A DNA stretch of 64,000 nucleotides from Ravibacter sp964559125 (GTDB taxonomy: Bacteria > Bacteroidota > Bacteroidia > Cytophagales > Spirosomataceae): assembly GCA_964559125.1 (NCBI GenBank), contig CAZLGW010000010.1, positions 1 through 64,000 of the forward strand, given 5' to 3'. The notes under the pieces are model-generated. The model was not told the origin of the DNA. It ran no database searches and saw only the letters and a program-made list of their open reading frames with translations. Each line of letters begins with the position of its first letter. Positions within the stretch are counted from its first letter, which is position 1. The translations under genes and the position numbers were made by a program. This document shows, piece after piece, positions 1 through 8,955 of this stretch.

Positions 1-21
1 TTAGAAGAAGCCTATGTATGA
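1..21 (+). CDS. possible 3' end of an upstream gene
   Basis: The first seven codons read through in frame 1 to a TGA at 19-21, and a strong terminator hairpin begins seven bases later. This spacing is what one expects at the end of a plus-strand gene. Only six residues (LEEAYV) are visible, so no family can be named, and the stop could be chance. Confidence 0.25.
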   Translation, partial: LEEAYV

Positions 22-27
22 GGAAAC

Positions 28-84
28 AAAAATAGTTTAGAGCAGCCCTGAGGCGTCGCCTCAGGGCTGCTCTAAACTATTTTT
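28..84. terminator. 27-bp perfect hairpin, bidirectional terminator
   Basis: A perfect inverted repeat has arms at 28-54 and 58-84 with a three-base loop (gtc). The core is GC-rich (agcagccctgaggc) and it is flanked by A-run and T-run ends, so it can act as an intrinsic terminator on either strand. It most likely ends the gene lying left of the window. Confidence 0.85.
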
Positions 85-475
85 CAAGGACGGCCTAATT
101 TTTTTACCGCCAAGGGCGCAGAGTACGCAGAGGTGATCGCAAAGAGGCTCAGGCGCAAAAGTTGTGGAGTGCGTTGTATTTTTCTAGGTTTGTGACTTTA
201 ACCTAGTTTGAATTACCTTGGAGAGTTTCTTGTCTTTAGTGGCTCGCGGGCGCGTAATCCCAAACCGGTAGACAGGAGGAGAAGATCCGGTAGGGTCTGC
301 TCTTTCTATGCCGAATCCAGCTATATCAATAAGACAAGCACCTCCACAAGAAATAGGCTTGATCCCGCAAAGACTGTTTCCTGGATGCTATAAACCTGTG
401 GCGGAAAAGCCTGTGATCATATGAGTTAGTAAAAATCAGATGCTGTCTAAAAAGTATTTCCTGATAAAAGTCGTC
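85..475. other. gene-free stretch with a CGCAGAGG-type repeat and no certain gene
   Basis: At about 105-155 lies a dispersed repeat of the form accgccaagggcgcagagta followed by cgcagagg; a related copy in the opposite orientation lies near 16.65 kb. From about 190 to 420 both strands contain medium-length open stretches (for example a 61-codon plus-strand frame from 208), none with a recognisable family or a ribosome binding site. The stretch looks like degraded DNA. Confidence 0.5.
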
Positions 476-602
476 GAGGGTGTTTTAAAAAGCACCAAAA
501 TGCAAGGCGTTGAGGATGAGGCCGAAGGAGCATACCTTAGTATGTGACTGAGACCGAATTCCGAAAACAACGCAGCAGTTTGAGTGCTTTTAAGACACCC
601 TC
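476..602. repeat. MITE-like element with terminal inverted repeats
   Basis: The left arm at 476-495 (gagggtgttttaaaaagcac) and the right arm at 584-602 (gtgcttttaagacaccctc) are inverted copies differing by one substitution and one gap. They enclose about 88 bp that contains a small CATAC/GTATG hairpin and no coding potential. This is the architecture of a miniature inverted-repeat element. No second copy was seen in this window, and no target duplication is obvious. Confidence 0.6.
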
Positions 603-634
603 TGGATAAAATTTTGACAATTCTCTTGATCTTC

Positions 635-2026
635 CTATTGATGCGCCACCCGGGCGGCAGTCAGCATAATATTATGGAGATCGCTGTTTTTGAGATGCGG
701 TCTGATGAGCTCGCTTCCCGGTCCGAATGCGCCCAATTCGACGAAGTCGGCTGAGTGCCCGGTTCCGGCCCAACTGACAGACGTATAGGCGCTTTGAATC
801 TCGCCCAATTGCCTGAAAGGTAGTTTGTATGGATTGTAAAGCCCTTCCTCTTTGGGAGCCGTATAAAAGGTCAGGAGTAGTTCCGCTTCCTCCTTTTTAA
901 TGGCATATCCCTGTGCAGCCTCAACGCGCTCTATAACCTGCGCAGGATTAAAATGATGCGTAATACCTCTCAGGATCCAGTCATTCGTATTTTTAAAGGT
1001 CTGGATGCGGTCGAAGTTACTGTCTTTGCCGAATAGTCCCGGGTTGGCATTCCCATGGTCTGTAGTAAAGATTACAAGTGTTTCCCCGTCTTTTTTGGCG
1101 AAATCGATAGCTGCTTTCAATGCCTCGTCGAGCGCTATCTGGTCGTAGATGAGCCCTCCTATATCGTTGGAATGCGCAGCCCAGTCTACCTTACCGCCTT
1201 CTATCTGCAGGGCAAATCCTTTCGGGTTTTGGGAAAGCCGCGTGATCGCTGCAGCAGACATTTCTGCCAGCGACGGGACTTTGGCAAGAATTTCCTTATT
1301 CGACGATGCATCCAGCGAAAAAGGAAGACCGTTTTCAACAAAGGCCCCCAACAGGCGTTTGGAAGATGTTCCTGCTGCAAGCAGCGCATCCCTGTCATGG
1401 ACCACGTTATAGCCGGCTTTCGAAAATGCACCGAATACGTCAGCCTTATCTTTACGGCGGTCGCTGCTGAAAAATTCCCTTCCACCGCCAAGGAGTACGT
1501 CGAATTTTAACTCAAGATATTGCTGTGCGATCTCATCCTGGCTGCCGCGTGAGGCGCTGTTTACCGAGAACCCCGCCGGGGTTGCGTGGGTGATAGGGAC
1601 AGTTGTAACGCAGCCGACCGATTTGCCGGCCTGCTGAAACTTCTGCAGGATAGGTTTGTTAAAGCTGCCGTCTGCATTGACATTCAGAGAGCCGTTAGGT
1701 ACTTTAACGCCTCCGCCCCAGGCAGAGCTGCCGGCCGCGGAATCAGTTACCAGGCCGCTGGCCGAAGAGGTATCTACCAGCGCCCTTACAGCCTGATTAT
1801 CTTCATAAAGCTTCAGCCAGGTACTCCTGCGCCCTTCTTTTCTCTGAAGAAGCAGATCAGCCATATTCAGCGTGCCGGTACTCATACCGTCGCTGACAAT
1901 AAAAATAATATTTTTAGCCTTTTTCCCTTTGGAAGGCTTTTGCGCGTATAAAGCATTTCCTCCAGGTAGAAGCGAAGTGCCGATGAATGCCAGGGAACTG
2001 TTCCTGAAAAAATCTCTCCTTTTCAT
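635..2026 (-). CDS. alkaline phosphatase, Tat-exported
   Basis: PhoA-family phosphomonoesterase that hydrolyses phosphate esters outside the cytoplasm. The N-terminus carries a twin-arginine motif (RRDFF, residues 3-7) followed by a hydrophobic stretch, so export is probably by the Tat pathway. All core residues are visible: the first metal Asp in VSDGM (D46), the nucleophilic Ser in TDSAAGS (S96), the THATPAG segment, EGGKVDWAAH with its Glu/Asp/His ligands, TTDHGN and the late GTGHSADF histidine. The length of 463 residues is normal for the family. It is transcribed away from the small His-rich gene at 2174 and ends close to the repeat at 476-602. Whether it belongs to a phosphate regulon cannot be seen, as no Pho box was identified. 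Confidence 0.93.
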   Translation of the reverse strand: MKRRDFFRNSSLAFIGTSLLPGGNALYAQKPSKGKKAKNIIFIVSDGMSTGTLNMADLLLQRKEGRRSTWLKLYEDNQAVRALVDTSSASGLVTDSAAGSSAWGGGVKVPNGSLNVNADGSFNKPILQKFQQAGKSVGCVTTVPITHATPAGFSVNSASRGSQDEIAQQYLELKFDVLLGGGREFFSSDRRKDKADVFGAFSKAGYNVVHDRDALLAAGTSSKRLLGAFVENGLPFSLDASSNKEILAKVPSLAEMSAAAITRLSQNPKGFALQIEGGKVDWAAHSNDIGGLIYDQIALDEALKAAIDFAKKDGETLVIFTTDHGNANPGLFGKDSNFDRIQTFKNTNDWILRGITHHFNPAQVIERVEAAQGYAIKKEEAELLLTFYTAPKEEGLYNPYKLPFRQLGEIQSAYTSVSWAGTGHSADFVELGAFGPGSELIRPHLKNSDLHNIMLTAARVAHQ

Positions 2027-2136
2027 TTAGAATAAACGGGTATTGGATTGTTGTTTTGAATCTCGCTATAAAGTTATACGCCTTATTTCCAAAAAAATAC
2101 CTTTTTCTGTAAAGATCAGGTGAAGCTTTTTTTATG

Positions 2137-2144
2137 TACTTTTG
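2137..2144 (+). promoter_or_regulatory. -7 promoter element (TAnnTTTG)
   Basis: The octamer TACTTTTG matches the Bacteroidota -7 consensus TAnnTTTG and lies about 30 bases before the ATG at 2174. A good -33 TTG is not visible, so this is a tentative promoter for the His-rich gene and the receptor gene behind it. Confidence 0.4.
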
Positions 2145-2173
2145 ACTTTCTATCATTTTTCATCCAAAGAAAA

Positions 2174-2527
2174 ATGCAGCGGAGCAGATGGTTAGGCTAT
2201 GGTATGTTGCTGTTATGGGGGTTTGTCCTCTCCATCAACATCCTCTTTCGCCATGCGCACAGGCTGCCCGACGGGAGGATCGTCTCGCACGTCCACCCTT
2301 TTAAATGGACCGGGGAGAAAGGCCCCGTTCCTTATAACCCGCACAGCAAATCAGAGCTTTCCTGGCTCGATGTACATAGCAATACGCCTTTCTTCGGAGA
2401 AGCTTCCCAGGAATACGACTTCTCGGAGCATATCACTCCGGAGGCCAGGCCGGTTGCAGACTATACTTTTTGCTTTATTTCCTGCCGTACAGAGCAGGAA
2501 AACCCCAGGGGACCGCCCGCACTTTAG
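2174..2527 (+). CDS. small His-rich membrane or secreted protein next to a TonB receptor
   Basis: The start was placed at ATG 2174, which gives 117 residues beginning MQRSRWLGYG; the frame is open further upstream to 2120, but that segment overlaps the promoter. Residues 5-25 form one hydrophobic segment (signal anchor or uncleaved signal). The rest is hydrophilic and has two HxH motifs (H27-A-H29 and H39-V-H41), further histidines at 57, 68 and 86, and C100 and C104. The gene ends 150 bases before the receptor start. I infer a metal-binding accessory role, for example sensing or handing over Cu, Zn or Fe near the receptor. No Pfam family can be named with certainty. Confidence 0.7.
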   Translation: MQRSRWLGYGMLLLWGFVLSINILFRHAHRLPDGRIVSHVHPFKWTGEKGPVPYNPHSKSELSWLDVHSNTPFFGEASQEYDFSEHITPEARPVADYTFCFISCRTEQENPRGPPAL

Positions 2528-2677
2528 CCAAAACTTTCTTTATGGCCCGAAAGTATACCCTTTTCAGCATATGCGGAACTACCGTATGATGCCTGAATGA
2601 AGGTATCCGTACAAGTTTGTACCGGTTTGCTTATACCGGGCCCGGAATCTATCCATTTATTACAGTGCGGAAAAATC

Positions 2678-4960
2678 ATGAAGCTATTACTTATATATCT
2701 GGCGTTATCGCTATTACCCTGGGCAGGGTATGCCCAACAAAATAAAACGGGAGAACAAGGGGCGCTTGAAGGGAATATACGGTCATCCAGAGCGCCTGTC
2801 CCGTTTGCGTCTGTCTCGTTGATGGGAACCTCATTCGGCTCACTTGCCGATTCCTCCGGGTTCTTTACCATAAAAGGTATTCCTCCCGGTCAGTACGAGA
2901 TAGTGGTTTCTGCTATGGGTTACCAGACCTTTAAAAAGAAGTTGGATATCCGGGGCGGATCGAAGGTAACGTTTAATGCTGATCTTACCCCGTCAGATAT
3001 GAACCTTGACGAGGTAGTGGTAACCGGAACGCTCAAAGAGGTGTCGAAGCTCGATAGCCCGGTGCCGGTGGATATCGTTACGCCGAAATTTTTAGCTAAG
3101 AACCCTACGCCGAGCATCTTCGAAGGATTATCATATGTAAACGGTATAAGGCCACAGATCAATTGCAGCGTGTGCAATACCGGCGATATCCATATCAATG
3201 GCCTGGAGGGGCCCTATACCATGGTACTGATCGACGGAGTGCCGATCGTGAGCGGCCTTGCGAGCGTTTACGGACTGACAGGTATTCCCAACAGCCTGAT
3301 CGAACGTGTCGAAATTGTCAAAGGTCCCGCCTCCACTCTGTATGGCTCCGAGGCGGTAGGGGGGCTGATCAATATCATCACAAAGGATAACAGGAAAGCT
3401 CCTACATTTACAGCCGACCTGTTTGCAACAGGCTACCGGGAGTATAATGTCGATCTCGGCGGTAAGTTCTCTGTAGGGGAAAATGCTACATCCCTTCTGG
3501 GGGTTAATTATTTTAATTACCAGCAGCCGGTAGACAAAAACGGCGACGGTTTTACCGATCTCACCTTGCAGCACCGCATTTCGGTTTTTAATAAATGGCA
3601 GTTCAATCACGCCGACGGCAGAGTATCTTCGATAGCGGCCAGGTATTTCAATGAAGACCGGTGGGGCGGGCAGATGAATTGGTCGAAACAGTACAGGGGC
3701 GGCGACGAAGTCTATGGGGAGAGCATCTACACCCGTCGCTTTGAAGTAATCGGGGCGTACCAGCTACCGGTAAGTGAGAAAATCACCCTTCAGTATTCTT
3801 TCAATACCCATCACCAGAATTCCGTCTACGGCGATACACCCTATCTTGCCGATCAGCGGATAGGCTTCGCCCAGCTTCTTTGGGATAAAACCGCCGGGAA
3901 ACACAGTCTGCTCGCAGGGCTGCCTTTCCGGTACACTTATTATAATGATAACACGCCGGCTACTGCTTCAATGGACGGGCGCGACAAAGCCAGCGAAACT
4001 TATCTTCCGGGCCTATTCGTACAAGATGAGATAAACCTAGGTAAAAGTACCCTGCTCCTGGGCGCCAGGTATGATTACAACTCCATACATGGCCATATTT
4101 TTACCCCCAGGGCTGCATGGAAAAGGAAGCTGGGTCAGGCCGATGTTTTGCGGATCAACGTAGGGCGGGGCTACCGGGTCGTCAATCTGTTTACGGAAGA
4201 GCATTCTGCGCTGACAGGGGCGAGGGATGTCGTTATTATGAACGAGCTGAAGCCGGAGCAAAGCTGGAATGCAAACCTCAATTTTGTAAAAAAGGTGGTT
4301 ACAGGCAACTCATTTATCGGTATAGATGCAGCCTTGTTTTATACGCACTTCACCAACCGTATCCTCCCGGACTATGATACAGATCCGCAGAAGATCATTT
4401 ATGACAACCTGGAAGGATATTCGGTATCGCGGGGAATCAGCCTTAACCTCGACTACAACCTTCCTGTACCTCTTAAAATTGCGGCCGGGGCAACCTTATC
4501 CGAGAACTTCCTTATGGAGGACGGAGTCAAAATCATTCCGGTGCTGACAGAAAGGATCATGGGAGTAGCAACAGTTTCGTACGATTGGGAAAAAGCAGGT
4601 CTTACCATAGACTACACCGCTAACCTTTACGGGCCTATGAGGCTGCCCCTGTTGAGTGAAAACGACCCGAGGGACGAGTACTCACCCGTATGGTCGATAC
4701 AGAATATCCAGTTTACAAAAAAAATAGGAGAGAGGTGGGAGCTTTACGGAGGGATCAAAAACCTCCTCAACTTTCGCTCTCCCGCCAATTCCATTGCCAG
4801 GGCATTTGACCCCTTCAACCGGCAGGTTGTATTCGACGACCGGGGCGAAGTCGTGGCCACGCCCGACAATCCCCACCGGTTAATATTTGACCCGAGTTAT
4901 GTTTTTGCCTCCAACCAGGGGATCAGGGGCTTTGCAGGAATACGATACAGGTTGCCGTAG
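2678..4960 (+). CDS. TonB-dependent outer-membrane receptor
   Basis: Start chosen at ATG 2678 because it gives a clear signal peptide (MKLLLIYLALSLLPWAGYAQ); the open frame begins earlier at 2597 without one. In order: a carboxypeptidase-regulatory-like domain (about 28-105), a TonB-box-like DEVVVTGT (111-118), a plug domain (about 120-238) containing VLIDGVPI and the strongly conserved GPASTLYGSEAVGGLINIIT region, then a beta-barrel ending in a basic-aromatic tail. The total of 760 residues is typical of siderophore or metal receptors rather than the longer SusC family, and no SusD neighbour is present. The plug carries a C163-S-V-C166 pair, unusual for an outer-membrane protein. Together with the His-rich protein upstream this suggests a metal or metal-chelate substrate, which is inference. 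Confidence 0.92.
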   Translation: MKLLLIYLALSLLPWAGYAQQNKTGEQGALEGNIRSSRAPVPFASVSLMGTSFGSLADSSGFFTIKGIPPGQYEIVVSAMGYQTFKKKLDIRGGSKVTFNADLTPSDMNLDEVVVTGTLKEVSKLDSPVPVDIVTPKFLAKNPTPSIFEGLSYVNGIRPQINCSVCNTGDIHINGLEGPYTMVLIDGVPIVSGLASVYGLTGIPNSLIERVEIVKGPASTLYGSEAVGGLINIITKDNRKAPTFTADLFATGYREYNVDLGGKFSVGENATSLLGVNYFNYQQPVDKNGDGFTDLTLQHRISVFNKWQFNHADGRVSSIAARYFNEDRWGGQMNWSKQYRGGDEVYGESIYTRRFEVIGAYQLPVSEKITLQYSFNTHHQNSVYGDTPYLADQRIGFAQLLWDKTAGKHSLLAGLPFRYTYYNDNTPATASMDGRDKASETYLPGLFVQDEINLGKSTLLLGARYDYNSIHGHIFTPRAAWKRKLGQADVLRINVGRGYRVVNLFTEEHSALTGARDVVIMNELKPEQSWNANLNFVKKVVTGNSFIGIDAALFYTHFTNRILPDYDTDPQKIIYDNLEGYSVSRGISLNLDYNLPVPLKIAAGATLSENFLMEDGVKIIPVLTERIMGVATVSYDWEKAGLTIDYTANLYGPMRLPLLSENDPRDEYSPVWSIQNIQFTKKIGERWELYGGIKNLLNFRSPANSIARAFDPFNRQVVFDDRGEVVATPDNPHRLIFDPSYVFASNQGIRGFAGIRYRLP

Positions 4961-5456
4961 TTTTGACCGTTTAATAAATAATTTTTAAAACCGATAGGAA
5001 TTATCATATAGCTTTTTTTATTTTACATGATAGAAGTTATACGACCCGGATCTATCACTTTATAGATAATATTAGTAGTTCAATATATTCACGCGATCCG
5101 ACCGGCCTGAAAACAGTTGTCCCCCCATCTGTGTTTTCAATATACCGGCGGAACTATTGCAAACAGGTACATTAACAAAAACACTTTTCTATTATATGGA
5201 TTCAATCAAAAGCTAAGCACATTTCTTTCTTGCTGTCTGTTGCGCTGCAGGGTTCTGTCCCCCCCATGGAATCCGGAGTTTTTGTGAGCGTATAAACCAG
5301 ACGTTTCGTATATCAACGTAGATCCTTTTCCCTGGAGAAGGATTGCCGGTAATGATTTGCCTGCTGTTATCGGTAGGGCGATTCAGCATGCCTTCCCCCC
5401 CGTTTCCGGCTCGATTTCCACATTTTCCTCCTTAAAAAGAATAAATTCCGATAATT
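4961..5456. other. long leader region with three C-tracts
   Basis: This 496-base gap has an AT-rich left half and no convincing gene. Runs of 6, 7 and 7 cytosines lie at 5121-5126, 5259-5265 and 5395-5401. A short imperfect inverted repeat (gaaaacag with ctgtgttttc) surrounds the first run. No clear promoter was identified; the region is probably the leader of the large secreted protein that follows. Confidence 0.4.
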
Positions 5457-8400
5457 GTGAATAAAATCCATACTCAATTTTGTTCGACTTATCCACATAA
5501 GTTTCTACACGATCTTTCCAGAATCGCCTCTTTCGTTTTATCCGTATGCCTCCTGGTTATATATACCAACGTGGCAAGGGCTGAAGGTTCAGGTACCTGG
5601 AATGTAACCGGTAACCGTCAGGCCAACCTGTTCGCGCCTTCGAACAACTCCCAGGCCAGCAACAATACCGGCTATCGCAACAGGGGTTTCATGCTGCTGG
5701 CCTCAGATACAGGTACTCAGCAAGTACCCTATAACCCGGAGCATCGCCTCTACGTTTGGGTAAAAAAAGACGAGACTGTGTTCTGGGGGTTTCGGTCCCC
5801 TTCCGGTGACTCCAATATCACTTTTACCTGGTATTATGATAATAATCAGTCAACCGGAACCGGTTTGAGTTATTTCCCGACCGCTACCGAACAGGGAAAC
5901 GGTCGCCGATCGAAGCAATCGCAATCGGTCAATGTAACCGGCAACGGCGGAACACAGGGGCGACCGGCCAATGCGGCAGCCGCTGCTGCCGGCCCGTCGG
6001 CACTGGCAGCAGGTGGGTATAACGCTTATTCTTTCACCAACGATACCGATGAAGACCGGGCGTTCTGGCTGGAGATCAACACATACAGCCGGGAGTTCAA
6101 CTATTGGGACATCACTGTCGCGTCGGGTACGCAGCAAGAAGGTTACGTCAGGCAGGACGGCAGAGTCTACTGTAAATACTGGAGCCTGGTAAATGACCTT
6201 CCCAGTACAATGGGATCGAGCAATAACGGGTCTTTCCCCGCGACGATCATAGACGAAGTTACCGAAGAAATTATACAAAATGGTTTCGGGTTTTATATCC
6301 CGATTGACAATACGCGCACCACAAACAACGATTTTTTTGTGAAGTATGCCAATTTTGGTGGATCCAATGCCGGATACGTGGTCTTTTTCGCCAATTCGGA
6401 AGGGCCGGGCACCGGAACCGTGGCTCAAAAAAGGCGTTCTATGGCAGGCGCCTCCAGCAATGCCCAGTACCCGTTGTTTCTCAATGATCCGGACAGCGAT
6501 GTCTGGCCCTCAACTGTAGAGTCGAACTGGACCGTCACCGGTAGTTTTTCAAAGAAACCGTATCCCGAAACAGGGGGACAGGGCACGTTTACCGTGGAGT
6601 CCAATACGCCGGGGGTTGTCGATATCCTTATCGACCTGGACGATGAGCTTAACGGGCAATATGACGCCGGAACAGACATTAGTTTCACGTATGAGTTTAC
6701 AAACGCTAATTTCGACCCGGTGAGCGGAAAGTGGAAATACGTATATAACTGGAACGGGAAGTACGGGAACGGAACTACCGACGTAGAGGCTGGTACTCCT
6801 ATCGGCGTTATTACCACAATGGCGTTTTTCCCGGTCCATTTCCCGATCTACGACATGGAGCAATCGCTCGGGATCAGGATTACGCACATGAGGCCCGGAG
6901 TTCCTTACAATGATGTTTTGTATTGGGATGACGACAATATTTCCGACGTCAACATCAGCGGCACCGCAAGTCGGAAAAGCATAAAAAACAACCCCACCGG
7001 CTTGCCTGGCCCGCAGCACATATGGCATGCAAATAACGATAACGGCTTTAGCCAGAATAATACGATCAATACCTGGACGGGCGCTTTCAATAAAAGGAGT
7101 CAATTTGCATTCAACTTTAACTTCGATGTCGAGGTAGATCTCGCGGTTGTTAAACAGGTATCTGTAGACGGAGGAGCTACGTTTAACGATACGGAGACTG
7201 CAAAGGTGGGCGACGAGGTCATTTTTAAGATTACTGCGAAGAACCTGGCAATTAGTGGCCAGCAGGAAGTAACTGCAACAGGTGTAAATGTCAAGGACAT
7301 TTTACCTCCGGGCTATGAGTTCGTAAGCATGACTCCACCGGATGGAACGGATTGGGATAACGACGAAAAAGACTGGGTAATTGGCGATCTCCCCGTTGGC
7401 GAAGAGCACTGGGTTACCCTGACCATTGTAGCCCGGGTACTTGCCCGGGGTAATATGGAAGACTACCTGAACCGGGCCGACATCAGGGGAAATGAAAGTG
7501 AAACAAATACTGACAACAACTGGGATACCGCTACTTTGCAACCGTTCAGGATTTCGGGCAATGTATTTCACGATCCTGACGGTGGTAATGTCAATATCAG
7601 TGCAGCCGGCGGTATTAATACGATCCCGTCCGGGCTCTACGCCAGTTTACTCGACGGTGAGGGCAAAGTGTTGACAAGCGTTCTGATCCCTGCTATCGCC
7701 GATATCCCCAATGACTGCGAAGACAATTGCCCTGTTCCCGGCGCTTTTAGTTTCGATGTGATTCCGGGAGAAGGTTATAGGGTGATAATAGGCAATAATA
7801 CACTTTCTCCGGGGGCTTCTCCCTCGGCGCCGCGTGCGCTTCCCACCGGATGGATAAACACAGGAGACTTCAACGGGCCTGGTCCCGGAACCAACCCGGC
7901 CAGCGTCGATGGTAAGAGCGAGCCTTTTGATGTTACAGATGCAGATGTAAGCGATATCAACTTCGGTATTCAGCAGGTGCCTAATTCTGATGATAGAAAT
8001 TATACGCTGCCTACCCCACTGGCGTCGGTACTGAATGTCCCGTTGGCTGGCGATGACGATAAAGCTCCATTAATGAGCGGATCTGATCCGGAAGACGGTG
8101 TCTATACAGGAAAAGACGGAAATCCAACTAATCCGCGAGGTGTTGTGATCACTTCTCTGCCTGACAATGGCGCTGAATTGTATTATGATGGCGAGCTGGT
8201 AAACCAGGATGACATCGACAATAAGACCCTGTTTGAAGATCCGTCTAAGTTTACGGTCAAGCTTACTCCCGCACCCAGTATAACAAGCACACAGTTTAAA
8301 TATGCTTATGTAGATGCTGCTGGAGCGCAGGATCCCACTCCGGCTACTTATGTGATTGACTGGGGCGCGCTTCCCCTCAAATGGGAGCGCGTGAGCGTAG

Positions 8401-8894
8401 CCGAAGAAGCAGGCGCAGCCGTGGTATCCTGGAGTACGACCGAAGAAGTGAACGTGGATTACTTTGAAGTGCAGTACAGCGCAGACGCACGTAGCTGGAA
8501 CACAATCGGGACCAGGAAGGCTGAAAACACGAATGCTGCAGGCTACAGGTATACCCATCAACCGGAGAGAAACAGCATCCACTATTTCCGCATCCAGAGC
8601 GTCGACCTGGACGGAAGCATTTCAAGAAGCCCGATCGTGAGCCTGAAAGGTGGGAAAGAACTCACCGGAATCGTGCTTTATCCCAACCCGGTTATCAACG
8701 GAGAGCTGACCCTGGACACCCCTCTTGCAAACGTGAAGAGCGTCAGTATCTTCAGCACAGCCGGTGTCCTTCTGAAGTCTGAAGCTCCCGAGGACCGTGT
8801 CCTGGATGTCAGGAGCCTCCCCGGTGGATTATATATCCTGCAGGTAGTATACCGGAACGGAGAAACCGCCTCGAAGACATTTGTAGTCAGGTAG
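5457..8894 (+). CDS. giant T9SS cargo protein with DUF11 domain
   Basis: Secreted surface or extracellular protein of 1145 residues. The start is GTG at 5457; an in-frame stop just upstream (5442) and the following signal-peptide-like segment (hydrophobic core around residues 24-36, cleavage near ARA) support it. The middle (about 557-690) is a DUF11-type conserved repeat with the phrases AKVGDEVIFKITAKN and VKDILPPGYEF, known from bacterial surface proteins. From about residue 970 comes a fibronectin-like segment (WSTTEEVNVDYFEVQYSAD), followed by a type A T9SS sorting domain (LYPNPVINGELTL, then DVRSLPGGLYILQV and a final KTFVVR). The function of residues 45-550 is unknown. The C-terminal 170 residues are clearly related to the second cargo protein at 17-19 kb. 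A bidirectional terminator follows. Confidence 0.9.
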   Translation: MNKIHTQFCSTYPHKFLHDLSRIASFVLSVCLLVIYTNVARAEGSGTWNVTGNRQANLFAPSNNSQASNNTGYRNRGFMLLASDTGTQQVPYNPEHRLYVWVKKDETVFWGFRSPSGDSNITFTWYYDNNQSTGTGLSYFPTATEQGNGRRSKQSQSVNVTGNGGTQGRPANAAAAAAGPSALAAGGYNAYSFTNDTDEDRAFWLEINTYSREFNYWDITVASGTQQEGYVRQDGRVYCKYWSLVNDLPSTMGSSNNGSFPATIIDEVTEEIIQNGFGFYIPIDNTRTTNNDFFVKYANFGGSNAGYVVFFANSEGPGTGTVAQKRRSMAGASSNAQYPLFLNDPDSDVWPSTVESNWTVTGSFSKKPYPETGGQGTFTVESNTPGVVDILIDLDDELNGQYDAGTDISFTYEFTNANFDPVSGKWKYVYNWNGKYGNGTTDVEAGTPIGVITTMAFFPVHFPIYDMEQSLGIRITHMRPGVPYNDVLYWDDDNISDVNISGTASRKSIKNNPTGLPGPQHIWHANNDNGFSQNNTINTWTGAFNKRSQFAFNFNFDVEVDLAVVKQVSVDGGATFNDTETAKVGDEVIFKITAKNLAISGQQEVTATGVNVKDILPPGYEFVSMTPPDGTDWDNDEKDWVIGDLPVGEEHWVTLTIVARVLARGNMEDYLNRADIRGNESETNTDNNWDTATLQPFRISGNVFHDPDGGNVNISAAGGINTIPSGLYASLLDGEGKVLTSVLIPAIADIPNDCEDNCPVPGAFSFDVIPGEGYRVIIGNNTLSPGASPSAPRALPTGWINTGDFNGPGPGTNPASVDGKSEPFDVTDADVSDINFGIQQVPNSDDRNYTLPTPLASVLNVPLAGDDDKAPLMSGSDPEDGVYTGKDGNPTNPRGVVITSLPDNGAELYYDGELVNQDDIDNKTLFEDPSKFTVKLTPAPSITSTQFKYAYVDAAGAQDPTPATYVIDWGALPLKWERVSVAEEAGAAVVSWSTTEEVNVDYFEVQYSADARSWNTIGTRKAENTNAAGYRYTHQPERNSIHYFRIQSVDLDGSISRSPIVSLKGGKELTGIVLYPNPVINGELTLDTPLANVKSVSIFSTAGVLLKSEAPEDRVLDVRSLPGGLYILQVVYRNGETASKTFVVR

Positions 8895-8910
8895 GTGTAG
8901 TATATCAATT

Positions 8911-8947
8911 AAAAAAGCGCCATATCGATCGATATGGCGCTTTTTTT
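8911..8947. terminator. bidirectional terminator between T9SS gene and nadC
   Basis: A perfect 24-bp palindrome at 8917-8940 (gcgccatatcgat with its complement) is preceded by six A and followed by seven T. It sits between two convergent genes and can terminate both. Confidence 0.93.
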
Positions 8948-8955
8948 GTAAGATT

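Noticed and set aside
2678..4960. receptor as a SusC protein of a polysaccharide locus
   Set aside because: It is too short for SusC, and there is no SusD or glycoside hydrolase next to it.
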